Source: Nonomuraea sp. SYSU D8015
GTDB lineage: Bacteria > Actinomycetota > Actinomycetes > Streptosporangiales > Streptosporangiaceae
DNA: 64,000 nucleotides
Direction: 5' to 3'
Assembly: GCF_008065375.1 (NCBI RefSeq)
Contig: NZ_VJYI01000029.1
Span: forward strand, 1 to 64,000
A program made the translations under genes and the position numbers. Positions 47,278 to 55,656 of this stretch are shown one piece after another (within the stretch, counting starts at the first letter, position 1; every line of letters starts with the position of its first letter). Below the pieces are notes generated by a model. That model saw only the letters and a list, made by a program, of their open reading frames with translations, did no database searches and had not been told where the DNA came from.

Positions 47278-48713
47278 AATTGCTCCGCCCTCCCGGACTC
47301 CACCAGGGGATGCACGCCCTTGCGCACGCCCGGCACCTCACCGCACAGGCGCGGCGTGGGGAACACCTTGCCCGGGTTCGACAGCCCCTGCGGGTCGAAC
47401 GCGCACCGGACCAGCTGCATCGTGTCGAGGTCGGCCTCGCTGAACATCCGCGGCATGTAGCGGCTCTTGTCGACCCCGACGCCGTGCTCGCCGGTGATCG
47501 AGCCGCCGTGCTCGATGCACAGGTCCAGGATCGCGCCCGAGACCACCTCGGCCCGCTCGCCCGCCCCGGGCTCGGCGTCGTCGAACAGCACCAGCGGGTG
47601 CAGGTTGCCGTCGCCGGCGTGGAAGACGTTGGCCACCCTGATCCCGTGCTCGGCCGAGAGCCGGTCGATGGCGGCCAGCACGCTGGGCAGGGACGTGCGG
47701 GGCACCACCCCGTCCTGCACGATGTAGGCCGGGCTGATGCGGCCGACGGCCGCGAACGCCGACTTGCGGCCCTTCCAGATCGCCGCCCGCTCTGCCGGGC
47801 CGGCCGCCACGCGCAGCTCGAACGCCCCCGAGCAGATCTCCTCGAGCTGCGCGAACTGCCGCTCGACCTCCGCCTCGGGCCCGTCCAGCTCCACGATGAG
47901 CACGGCACCGGCGCCCTCGGGGTAGCGGCAGGCGACGGCGGCCTCGGCCGCCTCGATGGACAGCGCGTCCATCATCTCGATCGCGGCCGGCACGATGCCC
48001 GCCGAGACGATCGCCGACACGGCCTGGCCGCCCTGCTCGATGCTCTCGAACGCGGCCAGCACCGTGGTCACGGCCTCGGGCGCGCGGCTGAGCCGTACCG
48101 TGACCTTCGTGGCGATGCCCAGCGTGCCCTCCGAGCCGACGAACGCGCCGAGCAGGTCGTAGCCCGGGTCCATGCGGTCGAGCGTGACCAGGTCGCCGTC
48201 CGGGGTGACGATCTCGCAGGCCTCGACGTGGTTGACGGTGAAGCCGTACTTGAGGCAGTGGGCGCCGCCGGAGTTCTCCGCGACGTTGCCGCCGATCGAG
48301 CAGACCTGCTGGCTGGAGGGGTCGGGCGCGTAGTAGTAGCCCCGGTCGCGCACGGCCTCGGTGATGGCCAGGTTGGTGACGCCGGGCTCCACCACCGCCC
48401 TGCGGTTGGCCAGGTCGATCTCCAGGATCGCGCGCATCTTCGAGGTGACGATGAGCACGCCGTCCTCGCGGGGCAGCGCGCCGCCCGACAGGCCCGTGCC
48501 CGAGCCCCTCGCCACGAACGGCACGCCAAAGTCGTTGCACAGGCGTACCACGCGGGCGACCTGCTCGGCCGTGCCCGGCAGCACGACCACGCCGGGGGTC
48601 GCCCGATGGTACGTGAGCCCGTCGCACTCGTAGGTGCGCAGGCGTACCGGATCGGTGATCACCGAGTCGTGGGGCAGCAGCGAACGCAGCGCCGCCACCA
48701 GCGTGTCCAACAC
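47274..48713 (-). CDS. glcD: Glycolate oxidase subunit GlcD
   Basis: The 479-residue FAD-linked oxidase has the PCMH FAD-binding domain (PFVARGSGTGLSGGALP, AENSGGAHCLKYGFT) and the C-terminal FAD-oxidase cap with the catalytic region HAGDGNLHPLVLFD and GEHGVGVDKSRYM. The GTG at 48713 follows GGAGGTGATC, a near-perfect ribosome-binding site. It is the first gene of glcDEF and is 24 bp downstream of aceB, so glycolate oxidation and malate synthesis appear to be one operon. Confidence 0.96.
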   Translation of the reverse strand: MLDTLVAALRSLLPHDSVITDPVRLRTYECDGLTYHRATPGVVVLPGTAEQVARVVRLCNDFGVPFVARGSGTGLSGGALPREDGVLIVTSKMRAILEIDLANRRAVVEPGVTNLAITEAVRDRGYYYAPDPSSQQVCSIGGNVAENSGGAHCLKYGFTVNHVEACEIVTPDGDLVTLDRMDPGYDLLGAFVGSEGTLGIATKVTVRLSRAPEAVTTVLAAFESIEQGGQAVSAIVSAGIVPAAIEMMDALSIEAAEAAVACRYPEGAGAVLIVELDGPEAEVERQFAQLEEICSGAFELRVAAGPAERAAIWKGRKSAFAAVGRISPAYIVQDGVVPRTSLPSVLAAIDRLSAEHGIRVANVFHAGDGNLHPLVLFDDAEPGAGERAEVVSGAILDLCIEHGGSITGEHGVGVDKSRYMPRMFSEADLDTMQLVRCAFDPQGLSNPGKVFPTPRLCGEVPGVRKGVHPLVESGRAEQF

Positions 48714-48737
48714 CCGATCACCTCCGTTTCCGATTAT

Positions 48738-50315
48738 TCACGGCATCCGGGCATATGCCGGGAGCGTCAGGAACTCGGCAAAGTCGTCGTCCAGCGCCAC
48801 TTCCTTGAACAGGGCCGTGGCCTGGTCGAACAGCTTCTCGTCGTAGCCCGGCTCCGCGGCGATCTTGGCGAGCTCCTCGGAGATGATCTGCTCGACCAGC
48901 TCCTTGGTCACCTGCGCGCCCGTGTCCGCGAGCGTGATGTCGTTGTGGATCCACTGCCAGATCTGCGAGCGCGAGATCTCGGCCGTGGCGGCGTCCTCCA
49001 TGAGGTTGTGGATGGCCACCGCGCCCAGCCCGCCCATCCAGGCGGCAAGGTAACGCAGCGCCACGTCCACGTTGTTGCGCAACCCCGCCTCGGTGATCTC
49101 GCCGGGCGTCTCGGAGACCGCCAGCAGGTCGGCGGCGGTCACGCTGACGTCCTCACGCAGCCGGTCGATCTGGTTGGGCCGCGACCCCAGCACCCCGTCG
49201 AACACCTCGCGGCAGATCGGCACCAGGTCGGGGTGCGCCACCCAGGACCCGTCGAACCCGTCGCCCGACTCGCGCGTCTTGTCCGCGCGCACTTTCTCCA
49301 GCGCCACGGCGTTGACCTCGGGGTCCTTGCGCGAGGGGATGAACGCCGCCATCCCGCCGATGGCGTGCGCGCCGCGCTTGTGGCAGGTGCGCACCAGCAG
49401 CTCGGTGTACGCGCGCATGAACGGGGCCGTCATCGTGACCGCGTTGCGCTCGGGCAGCAGGAACTCCCTGCCCCTGGTGCGGAACTTCTTGATCACGCTG
49501 AACAGGTAGTCCCAGCGGCCCGCGTTGAGCCCGGCCGAGTGGTCGCGCAGCTCGTAGAGGATCTCCTCCATCTCGAACGCGGCCGGGTAGGTCTCGATGA
49601 GCACGGTGGCCCTGATGGTGCCGTACGGGATGCCGAGCAGCTCCTGCGCCCGGGTGAACACGTCGTTCCAGAGCCGGGCCTCCAGGTGCGACTCGATCTT
49701 GGGCAGGTAGAAGTAGGGACCCTTGCCCTTGTCGATCTGCCGCTGGGCGCAGTGGAAGAAGTAGAGCCCGAAGTCGAACAGCGACCCCGACACCGGCTTC
49801 CCGTCGACGGCGGCGTGCTTCTCGTCGAGGTGCCAGCCTCGCGGCCGCACCACGACCGTGGCCAGCTCGGCGTCCGGCTTGAGCGCGTACGCCTTGCCGC
49901 CGGTCTCGAAGTCGATCGTGCGGTCGAGCGCGTCCCGGAGGTTGAGGTGGCCGGCCACGCAGTTTTCCCAGAGCGGGGAGTTGGCGTCCTCGAAGTCGGC
50001 CAGCCACACCTTGGCGCCGGAGTTGAGGGCGTTGATGGTCATCTTCTTGTCGACCGGGCCGGTGATCTCGACGCGGCGGTCCTCCAGGCCCGGCGCCGGG
50101 GGCGCGACCCGCCAGTCGCCCTCCCTGATCTCCTTGGTCTCCGGCAGGAAGTCGAGCATGCCGCCCGCGGACAGCTCCGCCTGCCGCGCCTGGCGGGCCT
50201 CCAGCAGCTCCAGCCGCCTGGCGCCGAACTCCCGCTGGAGAGTCGCCACGAAATCGAGCGCCTCCGGCGTGAGGATCTCGTCGAACCGGTCGAGCATCGG
50301 GCCGGTGATCTCCAT
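48738..50315 (-). CDS. aceB: Malate synthase A
   Basis: Malate synthase A condenses glyoxylate with acetyl-CoA to malate and CoA. The 525-residue protein has the TIM-barrel core with VWLADFEDANSP, VRPRGWHLDEKH, YLPKIESHLEARLWND, VLIETYPAAFEMEEILYEL and GRWDYLFSVIKK. Catalytic Arg, Glu and Asp lie in these blocks. The ATG at 50315 is preceded by AAAGAGG. Isocitrate lyase is not encoded here, which fits a role in using glyoxylate made from glycolate. A double TTTCC/GGAAA element stands before the start (50324-50351). Confidence 0.97.
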   Translation of the reverse strand: MEITGPMLDRFDEILTPEALDFVATLQREFGARRLELLEARQARQAELSAGGMLDFLPETKEIREGDWRVAPPAPGLEDRRVEITGPVDKKMTINALNSGAKVWLADFEDANSPLWENCVAGHLNLRDALDRTIDFETGGKAYALKPDAELATVVVRPRGWHLDEKHAAVDGKPVSGSLFDFGLYFFHCAQRQIDKGKGPYFYLPKIESHLEARLWNDVFTRAQELLGIPYGTIRATVLIETYPAAFEMEEILYELRDHSAGLNAGRWDYLFSVIKKFRTRGREFLLPERNAVTMTAPFMRAYTELLVRTCHKRGAHAIGGMAAFIPSRKDPEVNAVALEKVRADKTRESGDGFDGSWVAHPDLVPICREVFDGVLGSRPNQIDRLREDVSVTAADLLAVSETPGEITEAGLRNNVDVALRYLAAWMGGLGAVAIHNLMEDAATAEISRSQIWQWIHNDITLADTGAQVTKELVEQIISEELAKIAAEPGYDEKLFDQATALFKEVALDDDFAEFLTLPAYARMP

Positions 50316-50323
50316 GGGACCTC

Positions 50324-50351
50324 TTTCCGCTCTGTTTCCGCTCTGTGGAAA
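50324..50351 (-). promoter_or_regulatory. Candidate IclR-type operator upstream of aceB
   Basis: TTTCCGCTCTG occurs twice in tandem (50324-50334 and 50335-50345). The second copy opens an inverted repeat, TTTCCGCTCTGTGGAAA (50335-50351), similar in its arms to the E. coli IclR operator TGGAAATNATTTCCA. A further half-site, TTGTGGAA, is at 50364-50371. It lies 9-36 bp before the aceB start, suitable for repression. Confidence 0.5.
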
Positions 50352-50480
50352 AACACTTCTGGATTGTGGAAGTGAAGCTACTCCCATGGTGCTTCCCCGG
50401 TCAAAGGCGGGGGTTCCCCCCGGGGGTCTTCGGGGGCATCCCCGATGTGGTGAAGGCCGTGCTGCGGAAGGATTTCCGGC

Positions 50481-51173
50481 ATGAAGACGATTGCGATCGC
50501 GGTCGGGCTGCTGGCCTCCGCAGTGGTGCTGACGGGGTGCGGGCTCGCGGGCATCGCCGGCCCGAGGAATCAGGACACGGTGTCCTACGAGGTGACGGAC
50601 AAGGTCACCAAGCTTCAGCTGGACACCCGTGCGGGCGACGCCGTGGTCACGGAGACCGACGGCGCGGCCGTCCGCGTCGTGGAGACTCACCGCTGGAGCG
50701 GCGACGACAAGCCCAAGGCCCAGCACAAGGTCGAGGGCGGCGTGCTGTTCGTGGACTACGATTGCCCGTCGAACTGGGGACGGTGCAGCGTCGACTACAA
50801 GGTCGAGATCCCCAAAGGGCTGCCCGTGGACCTCGACAGCGGCTCGGGCAACCTCACGCTCAGAGGGCTGACCGGCGACATCAATGTGCACGTCGGCTCC
50901 GGCGACGTGGACGCCTCGGGCCTGGCGGGCAAGACCGTGGTCGCCGAGACGGGATCGGGGAACGTCGAGCTCGGGTACACCGCCGCGCCCGAGAGCGCGA
51001 AGATCGAGGCCGGGTCGGGGGACATCACGCTGAACGTCCCCGACGGGGCTTACGACGTGTCGACCGACACGGGATCCGGCGACGTCGAGGTCTCGGTCAA
51101 GAGGGACGACGCCTCGCCGCGCAAGATCTCACTGGCCTCGGGCTCCGGCAACATCAGCGTGTTGCCGGGATAA
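50481..51173 (+). CDS. DUF4097 lipoprotein
   Basis: The 230-residue protein has a lipoprotein signal with lipobox LTGC (Cys20). The rest is a repetitive beta-structure in which the motif SGSGN or GSGD recurs every 15-20 residues (DSGSGNLTLRG, GSGDVDASG, TGSGNVELG, AGSGDITLNV, TGSGDVEVSV, SGSGNISVLPG), a right-handed beta-helix-like array typical of DUF4097 putative adhesins. The role is unknown; cell-surface location is inferred. GGAAGGA stands before the ATG. Confidence 0.88.
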   Translation: MKTIAIAVGLLASAVVLTGCGLAGIAGPRNQDTVSYEVTDKVTKLQLDTRAGDAVVTETDGAAVRVVETHRWSGDDKPKAQHKVEGGVLFVDYDCPSNWGRCSVDYKVEIPKGLPVDLDSGSGNLTLRGLTGDINVHVGSGDVDASGLAGKTVVAETGSGNVELGYTAAPESAKIEAGSGDITLNVPDGAYDVSTDTGSGDVEVSVKRDDASPRKISLASGSGNISVLPG

Positions 51174-51247
51174 CCAGGTGCTGGGCAGGGGATGTTCTGC
51201 CACCATCGTGGGAAGACACCGGGGTGTCCAGACGTTCCCTCATAGAG

Positions 51248-52660
51248 ATGACACGAATGCACGAAAACATCACGCTCGAGACCGGCGACTTCGACCTCGA
51301 GGAGCGCCAGGCGCTCCGCCGCGTTGCGGGTCTGTCCACCGAACTCCAGGACATCACCGAAGTCGAATACCGGCAGCTCCGGCTCGAGCGGGTCGTCCTC
51401 GTCGGCGTCTGGACCTCGGGCACCGCGGAGGACGCGGAAAACTCCCTGCTCGAGCTCAAGCTCCTGGCGGAAACCGCCGGGTCGCAGGTGCTCGACGGGC
51501 TCATCCAGCGCCGCCAGAAGCCGGACCCGGCCACGTACATCGGCTCGGGCAAGGCCGTGGAGCTGCGTGACGTGGTGGAGTCCCACGGGGCCGACACCGT
51601 GATCTGCGACGGCGAGCTGACCCCTGGTCAGCTCCGCCAGCTCGAGGACGTGGTCAAGGTCAAGGTGATCGACCGTACGGCGCTGATCCTCGACATCTTC
51701 GCCCAGCACGCCAAGAGCCGTGAGGGCAAGGCCCAGGTCGAGCTGGCGCAGCTGCAATACCTGCTGCCCCGCCTGCGGGGCTGGGGTGGCAACCTGTCCC
51801 GGCAGGTCGGCGGCCGCGCGGCCGGCGGCGTCGGCATCGGCGGCCGCGGCCCGGGTGAGACCAAGATCGAGCTGGACCGCCGCCGCATCCGCGAGCGGAT
51901 GGCGAAGCTGCGCCGCCAGATCAGCGGCATGTCCACCTCGCGTGAGACCATGCGCTACCAGCGCCAGCGGCGCGAGGTGCCGGCCGTGGCCATCGCGGGT
52001 TACACCAACGCGGGCAAGTCCTCGCTGCTCAACCGCGTCACGGGCGCGGGCGTGCTGGTGGAGGACGCGCTGTTCGCCACCCTCGACCCGACGGTGCGCC
52101 GCGCGCGCACGCCGGAGGGCAGGCTGTTCACGATCGCCGACACCGTCGGCTTCGTGCGCCACCTGCCGCACCAGCTGGTCGAGGCGTTCCGCTCCACGCT
52201 GGAGGAGGTCGCCGACGCCGACCTGATCCTGCACGTGGTCGACGGCTCGCACCCCGACCCCGAGGGCCAGCTCGCGGCGGTGCGCGAGGTGCTCGCCGAC
52301 ATCGACGGCGCCTCCGGCATCCCCGAGATCGTCGTGGTCAACAAGGCCGACGCCGCCGACCAGGAGGTGCTCGACCGCATCACCAGGCGTGAGCGCCACA
52401 GCATCGTGGTCTCGGCCCGGACGGGCAAGGGCATTCCCGAGCTCATGGCTCTCATCGAGCGTGAGCTGCCCAGGCTGGACCACGAGGTGCACCTGCTGGT
52501 GCCGTACGACAGGGGCGACCTGATCTCGCGGGCCCACAAGGAGGGCGAGGTGCTCTCGGTGGACCACGTCGAGGACGGCACGATCCTGCACGCTCGCGTG
52601 CTGCCCAGCCTGTTCCAGGAGCTCGAGCGGGTGGGCAAGCCGGTGGAGCGCGTCTCGTAA
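51248..52660 (+). CDS. hflX: GTPase HflX
   Basis: HflX is a ribosome-associated GTPase that splits stalled 70S ribosomes. The 470-residue protein has the N-terminal HflX domain (LVGVWTSGTAEDAENSL, ATYIGSGKAVEL, DGELTPGQLRQLE), the Gly-rich linker GRAAGGVGIGGRGPGETKIE, and the G domain with GYTNAGKSS from residue 251, DTVGF and NKAD. It is shorter than or equal to usual lengths. Starts at 51248 and 51257 are equivalent. Confidence 0.96.
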   Translation: MTRMHENITLETGDFDLEERQALRRVAGLSTELQDITEVEYRQLRLERVVLVGVWTSGTAEDAENSLLELKLLAETAGSQVLDGLIQRRQKPDPATYIGSGKAVELRDVVESHGADTVICDGELTPGQLRQLEDVVKVKVIDRTALILDIFAQHAKSREGKAQVELAQLQYLLPRLRGWGGNLSRQVGGRAAGGVGIGGRGPGETKIELDRRRIRERMAKLRRQISGMSTSRETMRYQRQRREVPAVAIAGYTNAGKSSLLNRVTGAGVLVEDALFATLDPTVRRARTPEGRLFTIADTVGFVRHLPHQLVEAFRSTLEEVADADLILHVVDGSHPDPEGQLAAVREVLADIDGASGIPEIVVVNKADAADQEVLDRITRRERHSIVVSARTGKGIPELMALIERELPRLDHEVHLLVPYDRGDLISRAHKEGEVLSVDHVEDGTILHARVLPSLFQELERVGKPVERVS

Positions 52661-53105
52661 AGGTCATTTGGCGATTCGGGCCGGGTGGCCCGCCGTGCTG
52701 CGGTACGGTGAAGCCGCCCGGCAACGGGTCGTGTGGCCGGCACTGCCGGCGACACATCACGGCACGGTTGGGCAGGTCTGGCTGCAAAGCGCACAGAGCT
52801 GCCCAAAAGCGGCAGTGGTCCCCGAACCCCGGGTATTGCTAGGATTGGCCAGACCTAAAGTAGGTCTGGCTTTTGGGCGTGGGTTGTGGGTTTCGGATGA
52901 TGACTGCTGGTGCCGAAGTCGTCAACGGGGGCCATGAGCACGAGGCGGGGCTGGGTGACGGTTGTGATCTGTGGTCTTTCTTCCGAATAACCCTGTACAC
53001 CAGCCCGACATGTGAAATAACGTAACTGAACTGAAATCGCCGGATCATGACTCGGGCGATACGGTCACCGCACAACACGACGCGGATGAGAGCAGGAGAC
53101 CCCCC
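52661..53105. other. 445-bp stretch without a protein gene
   Basis: No frame has convincing codon bias. The notable element is the hairpin at 52848-52874. A possible -10 TAGGAT at 52840-52845 just before it suggests that the palindrome could instead be an operator. The region after it holds A/T-richer sequence (GAAATAACGTAACTGAACTG) unlike the rest of the window. Confidence 0.5.
52848..52874 (+). terminator. Rho-independent terminator-like hairpin downstream of hflX
   Basis: GCCAGACCTA at 52848-52857 pairs perfectly with TAGGTCTGGC at 52861-52870 across the loop AAG, followed by TTTT. This is the best intrinsic-terminator candidate in the window, but it stands 188 bp after the hflX stop. Either the hflX transcript has a long 3' end, or it terminates a separate RNA. 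Confidence 0.6.
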
Positions 53106-53204
53106 ATGTCGTCCGGACCCGGAGCGGACTCAGTGGGCGCGGCACAGGCCGTGCGCTGGGCTTCGCACTCGCGCGGGGGCTTGCGCAGGGCGGTGATGCG
53201 GTGA
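53106..53204 (+). CDS. Small upstream ORF overlapping the hutI start
   Basis: A 32-codon frame (MSSGPGADSVGAAQAVRW) begins at an ATG preceded by AGGAG at seven bases. It ends in TGA that overlaps the hutI GTG (GTGA at 53201-53204). The arrangement is that of translational coupling. The peptide is not recognised and may serve only to deliver ribosomes to hutI; hutI itself has no good ribosome-binding site. Confidence 0.45.
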   Translation: MSSGPGADSVGAAQAVRWASHSRGGLRRAVMR

Positions 53205-54409
53205 CCGTTCGGCTCCTGACCAACATCGGCCGCCTGTGGACCGGCAACGAGGTCCTCAGCAACGCGGCCATCCTCGTGCACAACGACCGCATCGCCTGGG
53301 TCGGGCGGGCGCCCGACCTGCCGCAGAGCGTGCCCGGGGTCGTCGACGACATCGTCGACGTCGACCACGTCGAAAACCTCGGCGGCGCGCTGGTCACGCC
53401 CGGCCTCATCGACGCCCACACCCACCCGGTCTACGCCGGCAACCGCTACGCCGAGCTCGCCATCCGCACCGGCGGCTCCAGCGCCGCCTCCATCACCGCG
53501 GCGGGCGGCGGCGTGGGCTCGACCGTCACCGTGACCCGCGGCACCGACCCCTGGACGCTGTGCAACGGCGTGCGCGAGCGGCTGCGCGGCTGGCTGCTCA
53601 GCGGCACCACCACCGTCGAGGCCAAGACCGGCTACCACCTCACGCGCGACGGCGAGCTCGCTGACGTGCGGCTCCTGCGCGAGCTGGAGAAGGAGCCGAT
53701 GATGCCGCGCGTGCACGTCACGTTCCTCGCGGCGCACGTCGTGCCTCCGGAATACTTCGGCCGCCAGCGCGAATACGTCGAGGCCGTGGGCGCCTGGTGC
53801 GCCGACGCGGCGGCGGCCGGCGCCGACAGCGTCGACGTCTACTGCGACGAGGGCTACTTCACCACCGAGGAATCCCGCTGGGTCCTCGCCTCCGGCCGCA
53901 ACGTCGGCCTGCTGCCGCGCATCCACGCAGGCCTCTACAGCCGCCGCGGCGGCGTCCAACTGGCCGCCGAGCTCGGCTGCGCCTCCGCCGACGGCCTGCA
54001 CCACATGTCGGACGAGGACATCGCCATCATGTCCCGCTACGGCGTGCCCGCGGTCGTCTGCCCGGCCACGGCCCTCCAGCGCGGCCACCTCCCGCCGGTC
54101 CGCCAGATGATCAAGCACGGCGTGCAGATCGCGCTCGGGAGCGACCACAACCCCGGCTACTGCGGCATCACCTCGATGTCGCTGGTGGTGGCGATGGCGG
54201 TGTCGGCGTTCGGGATGAGCGTCAACGACGCGCTGCGCGCCGCCACCCTCGGCGGCGCCACCGTCCTGGGCGCTCCCGACCGCGGCGTCCTGGCGCCGGG
54301 CCGGCTGGCCGACATCGTGCAGTGGGACGCCGACCACGAGGGCGCATTCGCCTGGTCCTTCGGCCTGAAGCCGCGCCGCGTGTGGCGGGGTGGGACGCCG
54401 GTTCAGTAA
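53201..54409 (+). CDS. hutI: Imidazolonepropionase
   Basis: HutI hydrolyses imidazolonepropionate to formiminoglutamate in histidine degradation. The 402-residue amidohydrolase-fold protein has the zinc motif HTH at 73-75 in DAHTHPVYAGNRYAEL, TTTVEAKTGYHL, later metal-binding His (HVVPPEYFG and LPRIHAG) and the Asp in GSDHNPGYC. No other hut genes lie nearby, which is unusual but seen in actinomycetes. Confidence 0.94.
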   Translation: MTVRLLTNIGRLWTGNEVLSNAAILVHNDRIAWVGRAPDLPQSVPGVVDDIVDVDHVENLGGALVTPGLIDAHTHPVYAGNRYAELAIRTGGSSAASITAAGGGVGSTVTVTRGTDPWTLCNGVRERLRGWLLSGTTTVEAKTGYHLTRDGELADVRLLRELEKEPMMPRVHVTFLAAHVVPPEYFGRQREYVEAVGAWCADAAAAGADSVDVYCDEGYFTTEESRWVLASGRNVGLLPRIHAGLYSRRGGVQLAAELGCASADGLHHMSDEDIAIMSRYGVPAVVCPATALQRGHLPPVRQMIKHGVQIALGSDHNPGYCGITSMSLVVAMAVSAFGMSVNDALRAATLGGATVLGAPDRGVLAPGRLADIVQWDADHEGAFAWSFGLKPRRVWRGGTPVQ

Positions 54410-54422
54410 GTAATCTTGGGCT

Positions 54423-55391
54423 ATGCCGCCCTTGGTTGCCGTTGTGACGGATTCGACGGCTTATCTGCCTGCTGTGCCTGGCGTCACTGTCGTGCCGTTG
54501 CAGGTGGTCGTCGGCGAAAGATCGTACGACGAGGGCTCGTACGGGGGCGGGCCGGTTGCCGGTGGCTCGCACGGGGACGGGCCGCTTGCCGGGCGCCCAC
54601 ACGCGGGCGGGCCGGTTGCCGGGCGCTCTACCCCGGAGGGGCGCGCCTTAGAGGCAGGCACCTCTGAATCGGGTGGTTCGGGATCCTTCGTGAACGACCT
54701 CGCCTCCGCCACCACCTCCCGCCCTTCCCCGTCCCGCTTCGCCGCCTGCTACTCCTCCCTCGCCGAGGCGGGCGCCACGGGCGTGGTCTCGATCCACCTG
54801 TCGGCCGAGATGTCGGGCACCGTCGAGTCCGCCAGGGCGGCCGCACGAGAGGCGCCCGTACCGGTGGAAGTGATCGACAGCCGCTCGATCGCGATGGGCC
54901 TCGGCTATCCGGTGTTGGCCGCGGCACGCGCCGCCGCTCAGGGGGCATCCCTGGAGGAGGTGACGACGGCGGCCCGCCGATGCGCCGCTGCCACCCGCTC
55001 GTTCTTCTACGTCGACACCCTCGACTACCTGCGCCGCAGCGGCCGCATCGGCACCGCGGCCTCTCTGTTCGGCTCGGCCCTCATGATCAAGCCGTTGCTC
55101 CACATCGTGGACGGCCGGATCTCGCTGCTGGAGAAGGTCCGCACGTCGGCGCGCGCCATCGCCCGACTGGAGGACCTGGCGGTGGAGGCCGCGGGGGACG
55201 GCCCGGTGGAGGTGGCGGTCCAGCACCTGGCGGCGCGGTCCCGCGCCGAGGCCCTCGCGGAACGGGTGGCGAAGCGGCTGCCGCGGCTGGTGGAGTCGCG
55301 GGTCGTGGAGGTCGGCCCGGTGATCGGCGCTCACGTGGGCCCCGGAATGCTGGGCCTGACCGTCACACCGAGCAACCTCCCAAGCCTGTAG
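54423..55391 (+). CDS. DegV family protein with a repeat-derived insertion
   Basis: The 322-residue protein is a DegV fatty-acid-binding protein: VAVVTDSTAYLP at the N-terminus with the DST motif, ATTSRPSPSRFAACYSSLA, GVVSIHLSAEMSGT, VIDSRSIAMGLG, and the C-terminal PLLHIVDGRISLLEKVRT. DegV proteins bind fatty acids and serve fatty-acid kinase. Between ERSYDEG and the SRPSPSRF motif there are about 45 extra residues made largely of 10-residue repeats (GGPVAGRSH-type) that have no counterpart in the family. The stop codon lies in an intergenic 43-nt repeat. Confidence 0.92.
   Translation: MPPLVAVVTDSTAYLPAVPGVTVVPLQVVVGERSYDEGSYGGGPVAGGSHGDGPLAGRPHAGGPVAGRSTPEGRALEAGTSESGGSGSFVNDLASATTSRPSPSRFAACYSSLAEAGATGVVSIHLSAEMSGTVESARAAAREAPVPVEVIDSRSIAMGLGYPVLAAARAAAQGASLEEVTTAARRCAAATRSFFYVDTLDYLRRSGRIGTAASLFGSALMIKPLLHIVDGRISLLEKVRTSARAIARLEDLAVEAAGDGPVEVAVQHLAARSRAEALAERVAKRLPRLVESRVVEVGPVIGAHVGPGMLGLTVTPSNLPSL
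54540..54629 (+). repeat. 30-nt in-frame tandem repeat in degV, three units
   Basis: Three 30-base units (54540, 54570, 54600) encode 10-residue repeats YGGGPVAGGS, HGDGPLAGRP and HAGGPVAGRS. The DNA copies share CGGGCCG(G/C)TTGCCGG. The period preserves the frame. Confidence 0.88.
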
Positions 55392-55512
55392 TCCTTGCGC
55401 GCCGACCCGCGTCCGTGTCCTCCCGGGCCTGTGGTCGTTGGGCGCCGACCTGCGTTCGTGTCCTCCCGGGCCTGTGGTCGTTGGGCGCCGTCACGCCTCG
55501 CGACCTCCGGGG
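55384..55512. repeat. 43-nt tandem repeat between degV and comEA
   Basis: Units begin at 55384, 55427 and 55470 with GCCTGTRGTCSTTGSGCGCCG. The first two are almost complete copies of each other and the third diverges after 18 bases. The degV stop (TAG at 55389-55391) lies within the first unit. The period, 43, is not a multiple of three. Confidence 0.88.
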
Positions 55513-55656
55513 CGGGCCTGTAGTGGCTGTGTGCAGGCGGCCGTGAAACCGCCCCTCAGGCATCTCTGTCCACAGCCTTAGCCACCGATCCCGCCACTGT
55601 CCCCAGAACGCCGCTCGGGCCCTTACAGCGGCCGCCAGGGGCCTACGTTCTCTGCC

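Noticed and set aside
47280..50375. A 1031-codon plus-strand open frame opposite glcD and aceB
   Set aside because: Antisense shadow; composition is Arg/Gly/His/Val-biased and the minus-strand frames encode complete enzymes.
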